Origin: Chryseobacterium tructae
GTDB taxonomy: Bacteria > Bacteroidota > Bacteroidia > Flavobacteriales > Weeksellaceae
Direction of reading: 5' to 3'
NCBI RefSeq assembly: GCF_030409875.1
Contig: NZ_JAUFQR010000001.1
Location: forward strand, 2,852,001-2,916,000
DNA: 64,000 nt
How positions within the stretch are numbered: the stretch's first letter is position 1; every line of letters starts with the position of its first letter. The position numbers and the translations under genes were made by a program. A model generated the notes under the pieces. That model saw only the letters and a program-made list of their open reading frames with translations, was not told where the DNA came from and ran no database searches. This document shows positions 1 through 9,674 of the stretch, one piece after another.

Positions 1-917
1 GCCTTCATTTTAATCTTTACATCCGCTACATTGCTTCCGTAAGTAAGAGTCACCGGTTTCTGCTGTGGGGGTAATTTTCCGAAATGGAGTACTTCACCAT
101 CATAGAAAAACTGTTCACCATAGGCTTCAGCAATTCTCGCGAGATAATTATAGTGGGTTTCGTCATATTGAGAACTGTAAGATACATTTCCATACTGTGC
201 ATCTACCCTGACATCGAATTTACTGCTGCCTAATCCTTCTTTCATGACCTGGTCAGCAATACTGTTCAGACTGATCTCCTGTTTTCCGCCAAAACTTTGT
301 GTATGAGCGGCAGAATCCAGTAAAATAGTTGGACTATAACCTGTTAAGATAATATTTCCCAAGCTTCCTTTATCCTGTCCAAAACCAACCTCTGTGATAA
401 CTCCTACAAAGTTTCGCTCAGGGCTATTTTCAACATCCTTATATTTAAAAACAACAGTTACTCTTTTCCCTAAAAAGCTTTGTGCTTCTTCGAGGTTATG
501 ATTTTCAGCACTTCCTAAAGTATCGTGAGCGAGGACAAGATCAAACTGGTGGTGCTTTAGCGCACTTTGTGTCAATTTAAAATTTTTGAAAAATTTAATT
601 TCCTTGCCTTCCACAAATATTTCAAGTTTTACCACTCTGTTGATCCCTGCAATAGCACTTTCTGAAATACCTTCTGCATTGAAAATTTTTGAGGTAGGTT
701 GTTTTGACCAAACCTTATCCTCCACAATAGTTGGTGTAGTAGGAATTAAAGGCTGGTTCATAAAACTCTGGGCTGCACCACTTGCTGTCTTAATATTTGA
801 TAGGGTCTTATTGGAAGTGGGTATATTGGTTGCGATTTCCTGAATATTGTTTACTACATCTAATTTTTTTACGGAATCTGCACTTTTTTTAGACAGATTG
901 TTTTCTTCTTTAAACAT
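1..917 (-). CDS. VgrG-like type VI secretion spike protein, 3' part beyond window
   Basis: About 305 residues are readable leftward and the frame is still open at base 1. After a variable N-terminal stretch of about 85 residues comes the spike-protein start (GINRVVKLEIFVEGK), then KHHQFDLVLAHDTLG and later ETHYNYLARIAEAYGEQFFY, which is how Bacteroidota VgrG proteins read before the gp27/gp5-like domains. VgrG forms the tip of the T6SS tube and often carries effectors; any such cargo would lie left of the window. The ATG at 917 is the only start in this frame. The frame continues upstream without a start to a stop at 996-998, so the 5' end may be damaged or wrongly assembled. No other T6SS gene is visible here. 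Family assignment is from sequence pattern only. Confidence 0.8.
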   Translation of the reverse strand, partial: MFKEENNLSKKSADSVKKLDVVNNIQEIATNIPTSNKTLSNIKTASGAAQSFMNQPLIPTTPTIVEDKVWSKQPTSKIFNAEGISESAIAGINRVVKLEIFVEGKEIKFFKNFKLTQSALKHHQFDLVLAHDTLGSAENHNLEEAQSFLGKRVTVVFKYKDVENSPERNFVGVITEVGFGQDKGSLGNIILTGYSPTILLDSAAHTQSFGGKQEISLNSIADQVMKEGLGSSKFDVRVDAQYGNVSYSSQYDETHYNYLARIAEAYGEQFFYDGEVLHFGKLPPQQKPVTLTYGSNVADVKIKMK

Positions 918-1347
918 GATGTCATAAGTTTTATCGGTTGTATAAATACGGAGATTTTCACCCAAAAGGTGGGACCATTCTGCTCGGGAGGACAATCAAG
1001 TAAGATACTATGGTCTCAATGCACTATTACTATCAGACTGTCTTGAGGAGGGCATCAGAAAGAGTAGCTGTAGAATCAGTACTCATAGCTGTTTAGCAAC
1101 AACTGTATTTCAAGTGTATATGGTTCTTTTTCATAAGTTTTTTTATTGATTTGGTTATGCAATATATCATCTTAAATACTCACATCAAAATGAATTACCT
1201 ATTATTTAAAAAATTGTAGTAGAATTACGACTTTTTTGATAATGAATAAGATAGCATGTATTATAAGATCTGTTTATTAGAAGGAATTATCCAGATTTTT
1301 GCACGACACTAGATTAACAGTGATATCATAATTTTTCTTAAAATGAA
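918..1347. other. Intergenic stretch upstream of vgrG, no gene recognised
   Basis: No supported gene was found. On the minus strand, the vgrG frame runs on from 917 to 998 with coding-like residues (AEWSHLLGENLRIYTTDK). Further upstream a 17-codon ORF begins near 1085. Neither is supported as a gene. The region may hold the remains of the original vgrG 5' end or of a gene before it. Confidence 0.4.
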
Positions 1348-1375
1348 AACAACTCAGGCGATTACCTGAGTTGTT
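1348..1375 (-). terminator. Intrinsic terminator after the serine hydrolase gene
   Basis: A perfect 11-bp inverted repeat (AACAACTCAGG / CCTGAGTTGTT) with a six-base loop. It lies 40 bases beyond the stop of the leftward gene ending at 1415. Confidence 0.75.
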
Positions 1376-1414
1376 TATTATTTCCGTTAAATTTTAAAAT
1401 ATTAGAAAAATATT

Positions 1415-2542
1415 CTATTGTAAAAGTATTTTTGCAATTTCATGGCTGATGTTTATGGCATCCACTTCTTCATTATTAGCGAGTACAGCTATTGTCAGTT
1501 TTTTACTGGGAATACGAATAAAATTTGTTTCATAGCTTTCCCAGCCACCGGAATGTTCCAATGCATTTTCATTCTGAATTTTAGATTCTTTTAGACCAAA
1601 GGCATAAGGTTCATATTTTGCAACCTGTTTTCCATGAACATCAATCGGACTAAAAGGAGTCACAAATTTTTTAACCAAATCCTTACCTCCTACTTCACCT
1701 GATGTTATATTTTCACCCCATATCATAAGATCATGTACATTACTGTGCACTGCTCCATCACCGGTATGATTCCATTTAACCTCATGAACCTTACCTTGTT
1801 TATCATAAGACAACACATAATCCTGTTTAATTGGGTATTGATCTACTATAAATGTATTTGTCATCCTTAATGGTTCAAATATCCGTGTTCTGCTAAATTC
1901 TTTTATAGACATACCACTTACTTTTTCTACAATTTGAGCCAATAAGAAATAACCTGTATTGCTATATTCAAATTCAGTTCCAGGTATAAATTCAGTTCTT
2001 GTCAACTCGTACAAATGTTTTAGAGATTCTTCGCCGGTTAAAATATCGTCTCCATAGATCATCCCTTTTTCTTCCGCCAGTTGCATATAATCGGATATTC
2101 CGCCTGTATGATGGATCAGGTTGGAAATTGTAACAGGTTTAACATATTCGCCAAGTTCAGGCATGAATTTATAAACAGAGTCATCTAATGAAAGCTTTTT
2201 ATCTTTCTCCAGGAGTAATATTGCAAAGGCAGTAAATTGCTTTGAAACAGAAGCCAGATTAAATACATCATTCGCCTTCATATTTCTTTTCGGAGAAAGA
2301 GAGGCCAACCCTGCAGTCCCATCATAATATACTCCATTATCATACTTTGCCATAAAAGTAAAACCTGGTTTATCTTTGGAATATTGATCGAGTAAATTCT
2401 GCAGTTGTAGTATAGTTTGGGGATCTCCTTTCATTTTTTCATTCTTTTTGTACTGCTTAGGATCTGTTACACCAGCCAGAAACAGATTGGGAACAACCAA
2501 AAGCAACGCTAATACAGATAAAGTTAAATAACACCGATACAT
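1415..2542 (-). CDS. Exported serine hydrolase, class C beta-lactamase/PBP family
   Basis: A 375-residue protein of the Beta-lactamase (PF00144) family, which includes class C beta-lactamases, D-Ala-D-Ala carboxypeptidases and esterases. An N-terminal signal peptide (YLTLSVLALLLVVPNLFLAG) suggests periplasmic or surface location. The active-site SxxK is seen as SVSK in NLASVSKQFTAF, the YxN as YSN in FEYSNTGYFLLAQIV, and the third motif as HSGGW near the C-terminus. HSGG rather than KTG is typical of the esterase/peptidase-like members, so true beta-lactamase activity is not implied. It follows the ATP-grasp gene by 23 bases and is probably cotranscribed with it. Confidence 0.88.
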   Translation of the reverse strand: MYRCYLTLSVLALLLVVPNLFLAGVTDPKQYKKNEKMKGDPQTILQLQNLLDQYSKDKPGFTFMAKYDNGVYYDGTAGLASLSPKRNMKANDVFNLASVSKQFTAFAILLLEKDKKLSLDDSVYKFMPELGEYVKPVTISNLIHHTGGISDYMQLAEEKGMIYGDDILTGEESLKHLYELTRTEFIPGTEFEYSNTGYFLLAQIVEKVSGMSIKEFSRTRIFEPLRMTNTFIVDQYPIKQDYVLSYDKQGKVHEVKWNHTGDGAVHSNVHDLMIWGENITSGEVGGKDLVKKFVTPFSPIDVHGKQVAKYEPYAFGLKESKIQNENALEHSGGWESYETNFIRIPSKKLTIAVLANNEEVDAINISHEIAKILLQ

Positions 2543-2565
2543 ACAATGTGATTTTGATATAGATA

Positions 2566-3435
2566 TTAAAAAATCAAAGCCTTCAAAGCTTGATAATAAT
2601 TTTCTAATAGGTTCTTATCTGAATTTAGAAATAGAAAAGGTTCTATTAGTTCGAGTTCCATCAGGTGAAATGAATTATTAACAATAACACCATCTACCCT
2701 TGCGTAAAGTGTTGGCAATGGTAAACTTTTTAAAAATACTCCCGCTTGTTCTATATGCATCGGATCAGGGATTGGATAACTAATACTTCCACCGTGGTAA
2801 TGCTGTACTCTAAAGTCACCTTCTTTAGGTTTTTTTAATGCACAGTGGCTATATTTTCCATTAAAAAACAAGAATGACCATTCTCCATTTTTGATCTCTT
2901 CTACAAAAGGCTGCACCATATAGTCTTGTTCTTTTACAAGTTGATTAATTTCAATCAACCTCTCATGAAAATTATTCCTATTGACAGTAATAGTATTTTG
3001 GGCTCCCGCACTCACACACGGCTTAACAACTAGTTTATCTGTTTTAAAATTATCAAAAAAAAGTTCACTGAATACAGAGCCTTTCTCAATATATTGTGCA
3101 GGAATCACCTGAAATCCTTTTTCCAGTATCTCTTTTAGATAATGTTTATCACTATTCCATCGGATAATATCTACAGGATTTAATACTTTAACCCCCAATT
3201 GATCAATATGATCCAGCCAGGTTAGAAATTCATTCAAATGATTATGATAATCCCAGGGAGACTTGATAACAGCTACAGCATAACTTCTCCAGTCAACATT
3301 TTTATCATTCCAGATAGCGGCTTCAACATTCAGCCCTTTTTCTGATAGATAATTAATAAGTTCGGAATCTTCATCATTGGCAATTCCCTCTGAAAATTTT
3401 TTTTCCATTCTATAGCCTATCATTGCTATCTTCAT
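2566..3435 (-). CDS. ATP-grasp domain ligase
   Basis: A 289-residue ATP-grasp protein. Visible motifs are the ATP-binding KLVVKPCVSAGAQNT stretch, EWSFLFFNGKYSHCALKKP, RVQHYHGG, and the metal-binding MELELIEPFLFL near the C-terminus. This arrangement resembles RimK/glutathione-synthetase-like ligases such as the cycloserine cyclo-ligase DcsG. Such enzymes join a carboxylate to an amine, thiol or hydroxyl through an acyl phosphate. The substrate cannot be told. It has no signal peptide, so it acts in the cytoplasm. It is the first gene of a likely two-gene unit with the serine hydrolase. The ATG at 3435 gives a natural start (MKIAMIGYR). Confidence 0.85.
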   Translation of the reverse strand: MKIAMIGYRMEKKFSEGIANDEDSELINYLSEKGLNVEAAIWNDKNVDWRSYAVAVIKSPWDYHNHLNEFLTWLDHIDQLGVKVLNPVDIIRWNSDKHYLKEILEKGFQVIPAQYIEKGSVFSELFFDNFKTDKLVVKPCVSAGAQNTITVNRNNFHERLIEINQLVKEQDYMVQPFVEEIKNGEWSFLFFNGKYSHCALKKPKEGDFRVQHYHGGSISYPIPDPMHIEQAGVFLKSLPLPTLYARVDGVIVNNSFHLMELELIEPFLFLNSDKNLLENYYQALKALIF

Positions 3436-3611
3436 ATTTTATGATATTAAGTTAAAATTTTATCATGCTAAATTCGGAAAATGGAATAAACAAACACAGT
3501 CACACTTTAGTAAAAACAAATAGACACAGTTAAAATATCTAGCACAAAACGATTGCTATTCAGCTAGTAAAATGCACCATTTCAATGATATTATATCTGT
3601 AAGATTTTAGA

Positions 3612-3638
3612 ACACCTGATCATGAGAAAATCAGGTGT
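3612..3638 (-). terminator. Probable terminator of the GNAT-MarR pair
   Basis: A nine-base inverted repeat (ACACCTGAT / ATCAGGTGT) with a nine-base loop, followed on the minus strand by a T-rich stretch. It is about 90 bases past the marR stop, so the assignment is moderate. Confidence 0.45.
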
Positions 3639-3729
3639 AAAATATAATATTTTGGAAAACACTGACAGCCAAAGGACTGATGAATATTTTTTTCCAGAGA
3701 AGAAAATTTTCGATAGATGAGAATTGTCC

Positions 3730-4209
3730 TTATTTTGAATTTTTAAGCTGTAAGGCTCTTTGGTAGAAAGACTGATTGATAATTTTCTCCTCTGCTTCAT
3801 CTATAGCGGCCAACAAATTATTCTGATTATTGGAAATATCCCCCAATATTTGGGACATAAGTTCCCATACCGGTTTCATCTTATCAATAAGTTCCTGTCC
3901 TTTTGAGGTAAGCCTAAACAGTCTTTTACGTTCATCCTGTTTGTCTTTTTCCCATTGTATCAATTCTAGTTTTTCAAGCTCTTTAAGTAAAGTTATTGTG
4001 GATGGATGGGTATACCCTATTTCATTGGCAATTTCAACTACACTTGCCCCCTCTTTTTTATAGATCGTAAAAATTACCGGAAACCATTTTAATTCAAAAT
4101 CAATCCCAAAAGCTTTATAGATAAGCGCTCCATCCTTTCTCAATTGTTCACTGAGACGGTGAAGTCTGGTGGATATCGCAAGGATTCCGGCTTCATTAAT
4201 AACATTCAT
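3730..4209 (-). CDS. MarR-family transcriptional regulator
   Basis: A 159-residue winged-helix protein. The helix-turn-helix region is VVEIANEIGYTHPSTITLLKELEKLELI, followed by the basic wing (KDKQDERKRLFRLTSKG), as in MarR dimers that release DNA on binding a small ligand. The ATG at 4209 is preferred over a TTG six bases upstream. It begins two bases after the stop of the acetyltransferase gene, so the two are translationally coupled in one transcript. The palindrome at 4724-4735 is its likely operator (inference). Confidence 0.88.
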   Translation of the reverse strand: MNVINEAGILAISTRLHRLSEQLRKDGALIYKAFGIDFELKWFPVIFTIYKKEGASVVEIANEIGYTHPSTITLLKELEKLELIQWEKDKQDERKRLFRLTSKGQELIDKMKPVWELMSQILGDISNNQNNLLAAIDEAEEKIINQSFYQRALQLKNSK

Positions 4210-4211
4210 TT

Positions 4212-4700
4212 TCAATCAATATGGAGTTGGTAAAAAATATCGTCGGCACTCATTAATGGAAAACGTTCGGGAAGAGTTTCTTTTTTGATCTTCGTAAAGT
4301 TATTCCTTTCATAAAAACGCTGAGCAGCTTTCAACACCGTTATGGTTCCTAAATATAGGTCTTCGATTTTGTTTTCGTGACAAAAAGCAATTAAAATATC
4401 CAGTAAGATTTGAGCAATATTCAGCTCTTTACCTCTGAATTCTTTTTTAACAAACATCTTTCTGATGGCTCCAGCTTTTTCATCAAATTTCACCAAAGCA
4501 ATAGACCCTATAAGCTCCCCATCAATAAAGGCTCCCCAAAAGTTTCCTCCAGCTTCGTGGTAAAAACTTTCTATCTGCTTCAAATCAGGTTGATCATCTA
4601 CTGTAATCGGAATATTAAACTCCTTTTGCTGAATCGTCAGAATCAAATCAATAGCCTGTTCGGAATACGTATTTCCAATGGATTGTATTTGTACTTTCAT
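4212..4700 (-). CDS. GNAT-family N-acetyltransferase
   Basis: A 162-residue protein with the GNAT acetyl-CoA binding core: IRKMFVKKEFRGKELNIAQILLD matches motif A (R/Q-x-x-G/A region), and AAQRFYERNNFTKI matches the C-terminal motif B. Acetyl-CoA-dependent transfer to an amine is expected; the substrate is unknown. It is the first gene of a pair with the MarR regulator, an arrangement in which the regulator often controls the pair. The start at 4700 is 23 bases from the palindromic operator candidate. Confidence 0.85.
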   Translation of the reverse strand: MKVQIQSIGNTYSEQAIDLILTIQQKEFNIPITVDDQPDLKQIESFYHEAGGNFWGAFIDGELIGSIALVKFDEKAGAIRKMFVKKEFRGKELNIAQILLDILIAFCHENKIEDLYLGTITVLKAAQRFYERNNFTKIKKETLPERFPLMSADDIFYQLHID

Positions 4701-4723
4701 TGTGGTTCAATTTTAAAGTATAA

Positions 4724-4735
4724 AACTACGTAGTT
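4724..4735. promoter_or_regulatory. Candidate MarR operator
   Basis: A perfect 12-base palindrome, AACTACGTAGTT, 23 bases before the GNAT start and inside the presumed promoter region. A position overlapping the promoter of an operon that contains a marR gene suggests autoregulation. This is inference from position and symmetry. Confidence 0.5.
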
Positions 4736-4960
4736 AAATACATATATACAACAAAAATTTGTATTTTAACTTATATTAAAAGGTGGGAAGATGGAAGATG
4801 GGAGATGGAAATACTATTTGACTAAAAATTTATGATTGCCTTTTTAAATAGAGGAAGGATATTTTAAGCCACAATGGTTCTCACTCTCCCAGCAAAAAAG
4901 CAAACCAAATAATCTTAAACAAGCCTAAACCTCTACCCTTAACTCCAATAATATCCTTTC

Positions 4961-4979
4961 TTCCAGCCTCCAGCTTCCA
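4961..4979. repeat. Dispersed intergenic repeat, copy 1
   Basis: The 19 bases TTCCAGCCTCCAGCTTCCA recur exactly, in inverted orientation, at 31334-31352. A related stretch (GATGGAAGATGGGAGATGG) lies near 4790-4810. Both copies sit in intergenic DNA next to terminators, typical of low-complexity dispersed repeats in Chryseobacterium-like genomes. Confidence 0.65.
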
Positions 4980-4984
4980 ACAAA

Positions 4985-5012
4985 AAACGTGCATCATTGC
5001 TGACACACGTTT
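4985..5012 (-). terminator. Terminator of the RND efflux operon
   Basis: Stem AAACGTG / CACGTTT followed on the minus strand by a run of six T. It is 24 bases after the stop of the outer-membrane channel gene, the last gene of the operon. Confidence 0.65.
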
Positions 5013-5035
5013 CATAATTTATTAAAGAATACTGT

Positions 5036-6451
5036 TTATTTCCAGCCTCCACCAAGAGCCTGATAAAGGTCAACAGCAGCTTTCATTTTGCTATATCTCG
5101 CATTGGAAATATTAAGTTCTGCATTCAATGAATTAACACTGGCATTCAAAACTTCAAGATAGTTGGCCATCCCATAGTTTACCAATTCCTGAGAATATTC
5201 TACTGAATTCTTGTAAGCATTCAATTCTTTCTGTTTTAAATCAATAAATGAATCCTGTACAGAAAATACTCGAATGGCATTTGACACTTGTTGTCCTGCG
5301 GTAAGAACTGTTTTTCTGAAGTTAAGATAAGCTGTCTCCTTGTTTGCTAAACTTATCTCATAGTTCGTTTTAATTGTTCTTTTATTCAGAATTGGCTGTG
5401 CTAATCCTGCCACCACATTAGCAAACAAAGAGTTCACATTAAACAGGTGGTCAATATCTACAGACTGAAGTCCTCCTGTTCCTGTAAGCTTTAATGTAGG
5501 GTAAAACTGTGCTTTTGCAACATTAGTTAGCTCAAATGCATTCATTAGGCTGTATTCAGCTTGCATCACATCCGGACGGTTAGCTAGCAATTGAGCTGGA
5601 TATCCAAGTTTCAAATCAATAGGAAGATTCTGCCCTTCCAGCGTAGATCTTTCAATAGAGTGAGAAGGCTCGCCCATTAAAAGGCTCATCGCATTTTCAA
5701 GCAATTGAATTTGTGTATCGATATCTATCAATAAAGATTTTGCATTGAAAACGAGTGCCTCACTCTGTTGTACAGCTACTTCTGTAAGGGTTCCGGAAGC
5801 TTTTAATGCTTTTGTAGTTTCCAGATTCTTCTCACGGATAGCAATTGTTTCTGTAATGATCTTCTTCTGAGCATCAAAAGTCAACAACTGATAATAAGCA
5901 GAAGCAATAGAAGCAACAAGTCCGCTTTTTACAGCCTTATGAGCAGCCACGGTACCTAAATATGCTGCTAATTGAGCTTTTTCCTGTGCTCTCATTTTCC
6001 CCCAGATATCTGCTTCCCATCCTAAAGTGGCAGTAATATCAAATTGGTTCACATATCGTCTTTCCCCAATGATCTGCCCAAATTGGGTATTGATAGATTG
6101 GGTTTGGAAGGTATAATTAGGGCCTACAGCTAAAGTGGGAGCATAAGCTGCTTTACTTTGCTTAAGATAAGCTTCAGCAGAATTGATATTCTGTAAAGCA
6201 ATTCTGATATCCAGGTTATTATCCAAAGCCTTGGTAATATGCCCCTGAAGTACCGGATCTGTAAAGATTTCCTTCCAGGAAACATTCGCAACGGTGGCAC
6301 TGTCTGAAGGAAGCATATCTGTACGGAAAAGCTTTTCGTCAACGACGTTCTTAGGCCTTTCATATTCTTTTCTGGCCATACAGGACGTGATTGCACCCAG
6401 CATGATCGCTGAGAAAGTTATTCCTTTTATGATGTTTATTAAACTTTTCAT
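5036..6451 (-). CDS. RND efflux outer-membrane channel lipoprotein (TolC/NodT family)
   Basis: A 471-residue OEP-family channel. The N-terminus is a lipoprotein signal ending in AITSC, so the mature protein is acylated and placed in the outer membrane. Two OEP halves can be seen, each with coiled-coil helices; phrases such as NRPDVMQAEYSLMNAFELTNVAKAQ are typical of NodT/OprM proteins. It forms the exit duct that docks with the RND pump and adaptor encoded just upstream. The gap to the pump gene is 77 bases, and it ends the operon before the terminator at 4985-5012. Length is normal for the family. Confidence 0.92.
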   Translation of the reverse strand: MKSLINIIKGITFSAIMLGAITSCMARKEYERPKNVVDEKLFRTDMLPSDSATVANVSWKEIFTDPVLQGHITKALDNNLDIRIALQNINSAEAYLKQSKAAYAPTLAVGPNYTFQTQSINTQFGQIIGERRYVNQFDITATLGWEADIWGKMRAQEKAQLAAYLGTVAAHKAVKSGLVASIASAYYQLLTFDAQKKIITETIAIREKNLETTKALKASGTLTEVAVQQSEALVFNAKSLLIDIDTQIQLLENAMSLLMGEPSHSIERSTLEGQNLPIDLKLGYPAQLLANRPDVMQAEYSLMNAFELTNVAKAQFYPTLKLTGTGGLQSVDIDHLFNVNSLFANVVAGLAQPILNKRTIKTNYEISLANKETAYLNFRKTVLTAGQQVSNAIRVFSVQDSFIDLKQKELNAYKNSVEYSQELVNYGMANYLEVLNASVNSLNAELNISNARYSKMKAAVDLYQALGGGWK

Positions 6452-6528
6452 TATTTGAAATTTAAAAGCTCAAGGTTTCTGGCTTTCAGTCATTAACTTT
6501 TACACCAAAAACCTTAAACTAAATTAAT

Positions 6529-9500
6529 TTACTCTGCTAAATTGATATCTTCTTTTTTAATAGGCTTAATTTTCTCCTGTATGCTTTCAAAAATCACATA
6601 CAATACAGGAATTACAAAAAGACCTAAAACAGTACCTATCAACAATCCTATGGCTGCTCCTGTTGCAATGGATCTGTTACCTACTGCTCCAATTCCACTA
6701 GCTAATACTAATGGCAATAAACCAAAGATAAAGGCAAATGAAGTCATCAGAATCGGTCTTACCCTTGCTTTTGCTGCATTGATGGCAGACATTACAATTG
6801 TTTCACCATGGTGTCTTCTCTGAACCGCAAATTCAACAATAAGGATTGCATTTTTTGCCAACAATCCGACGAGCATGATCAGGGCAATCTGGAAATAAAT
6901 ATTATTTTCCAAGCCCATAATCTTCTGTCCGAAGTAAGCTCCCATTACCCCAAGAGGAAGAGAGATAACAACGATAAGCGGAAGGATATAACTTTCATAC
7001 TGTGCAGAAAGGATAAAGTAAACAAAGACCAAACTTAGTCCGAAAATCAGAAGGGTCTGAGATCCTGAATTCAATTCTTCTCTGGTTAACCCGGTAAATT
7101 CTACTGCATAATTTTGGTTCAGGGTTTCATGAGCAACCTGCTGTACTGCGGCAATAGCATCCCCGGAACTGTATCCGTCAGAGTTTGCTCCTGTCACTTT
7201 TACTGAAGTAAATAGGTTATAACGGCTTACAGATTGTGGTCCGTACGCTTTTTTCAGAGTTACAAACTGTGAAATCGGAGACATGATCCCTGAACCTGTT
7301 CTGATATAGAGCTGATTCAGATTTTCAATGTTTTTTCTGTTTTCAGGAAGTGCCTGAACCATTACCCTGAACTGTTTTCCATATTTGGTAAAATCGGCTG
7401 TATAAACACCTCCAATATACCCCTGCATGGTAGCCAGAATATCATTTACAGAAACCCCAAGCTGCTTACTCAAAGGAACATTAATTTCCATCTGATACTG
7501 AGGATATTTTGTATTGAATGAAGTCTGTGCAAACTGAATTTCAGGTCTTTCCATCAATTTCCCAATGAATTCATTGGTTTTATTATCCAGATCAACATAT
7601 TCTCCACCTGATTTGTCCAGCAATACCATTTCAAAACCAGCACTGCTACCAAATCCCGGTACACTTGGCGGTTGAAAGAACACTACTTTAGCATCAGGAA
7701 CAGCTCCTACGATTCCAAATAATTTTTTGGTGATATCTTCAGACGTCTGCCCATCTTTTTTTCTTTCTTCGAATGGTTTCAGTTTCACAAAGGCAAGACC
7801 ATTGTTACTTCCGTTTCCGGATAAGAATCCTCTACCTGTGGAAATCGTTACATTCTGCACTCCCGGAACTTTCATTGCTTTAGCCTGAAGTGTTTTCAAT
7901 GCATTATAAGTTCTTTCCATAGAAGCACCTGGAGGAAGCTGAACATCGGTAAAGATAATCCCTCTGTCTTCTGTAGGTACAAATCCCTTCTTCATACTGC
8001 TGCTTGCCCAAAATAAGATTCCTCCTGTAATGGCGAAAATAACAAGGGTTACCCATTTATGTCTTAACAGGAATACAAATCCTCTTCCGTAACGCTCAGT
8101 TGTTGTTTTAAAAGCAATATTAAACTTATAGAAAAACTTCTGTAACAGGTTTAGGTTCTTATATTCTGCATGATGCTCTGCGTGAGGTTTTAGGAATAAT
8201 GAACATAAAACAGGGCTCAACGTTAATGCATTAATAGCAGAAATAATGATCGCAATAATCAGCGTAATTCCAAACTGTTGGTAAAATACCCCTGTTGGAC
8301 CTGTAATAAATGTTACAGGAATAAATACCGCTGCCATTACCAAAGTAATAGAAATAATAGCCCCTGTAATCTCATCCATGGCTTCCACTGTTGCTTTTTT
8401 AGCATCTGAAATACCATGTTCCATCTTGGCATGCACGGCCTCGACGACGACAATAGCGTCATCCACCACAATACCAATCGCCAGTACCAATGCAAATAGG
8501 GTTAACAGGTTTAATGAATATCCAAATAAATTCAGAAAGAAGAATGCCCCTACAATAGATACCGGAACCGCAATGGCCGGAATCAGGGTAGATCTGAAAT
8601 CCTGAAGGAAATATATACTACAATAAATACCAGAATGAAAGCCTCGATCAGCGTATGCACTACCTTTTCAATAGAAGCTTCCAGGAATTCGTTGGTATCA
8701 AAGTTGAAAGTATATTTAATTCCTTTAGGGAAAGTACTTTCTGCAGATTTCAGATAGGTTTTGATATTTTTAATAATCTCCTGTGCGTTAGAGCCTGGCG
8801 TCTGGAAAATCCCCATACTGATAGAAGGGTTGTTTCCGTTTTCTCCGATCCCTGTATAAGATTGACCCGCCAATTCTACTTTAGCAACGTCTTTCAGCAT
8901 TAGATTTTGTCCGTTTGTAAGAGATTTGATGATGATATTATCGTACTGTTCTTTATCGTTGAATTTACCTACATACTTGATAATATATTCAAAAGAACTC
9001 CCACTATTCTGACCAATAGAACCCGCTGCTGCTTCTCTACTCTGCTCGTTGATCGCATTGGTAACATCTGTAGGTGTTACTCCGTATGCAGCCATTTTTG
9101 CAGGATCCAGCCAGATTCTCATGGAATAGTTTTTCCCTCCGAAAACGTTGGCATCCCCTACACCATTTACCCTTTTCAGGTTTGGTATAATATTGATATT
9201 CAAGAAGTTTTGAAGATATACATCGTCAAGATCTTTATTTTCAGAATAGAAAGACATATACATCAGGGCACTGGTCTGCTGCTTCTGCGTTACAACCCCT
9301 GAACGCGTTACTTCTGATGGCAAAAGAGGAGTTGCTCTAGCCACACGGTTTTGCACGTTTACTGCTGCAATATCCGGATCTATTCCTTGTTTAAAGAAAA
9401 CCTGGATCTGTGCAGAACCGTCATTTCCCGCAGAGGAAGTAATATAGTCCATTCCTTCCACCCCGTTGATCTGCTCTTCCAAAGGAACAACTACACTTTT

Positions 9501-9674
9501 CATTACAGTTTCCGCATTCGCCCCTGTATAGTTTGCCGAAACACTTACTGTAGGAGGCGCAATATCCGGATACTGTGTAACCGGTAACGAGATCAGCCCT
9601 AGCACACCGAGAATCACAATCAAGATTGAGATTACGGTAGATAAAACCGGTCTGTTAATAAAATTTTTTATCAT
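6529..9674 (-). CDS. RND multidrug efflux pump, AcrB/HAE1 type (frameshifted)
   Basis: The inner-membrane, proton-driven pump of a tripartite exporter. Joined across one frame break it gives about 1,048 residues, the normal AcrB length. The N-terminal part (MIKNFINRPVLSTVISILIV) holds the first membrane helix and porter domains; the C-terminal part begins near LTLFALVLAIGIVVDDAIVVVE, the conserved helix-4 DD proton-relay motif. The break is at the A run 8609-8611 (TTT on the coding strand): adding one T restores YIFLQDFRSTLIPAI. All domains are otherwise intact, so a sequencing error is more likely than a dead gene. Its ATG overlaps the adaptor stop by one base (TAATG), indicating coupling. 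Confidence 0.93.

Noticed and set aside
4410..4733. Rightward ORF of 107 codons
   Set aside because: It is the antisense frame of the GNAT gene and ends past the operator candidate; no coding features.
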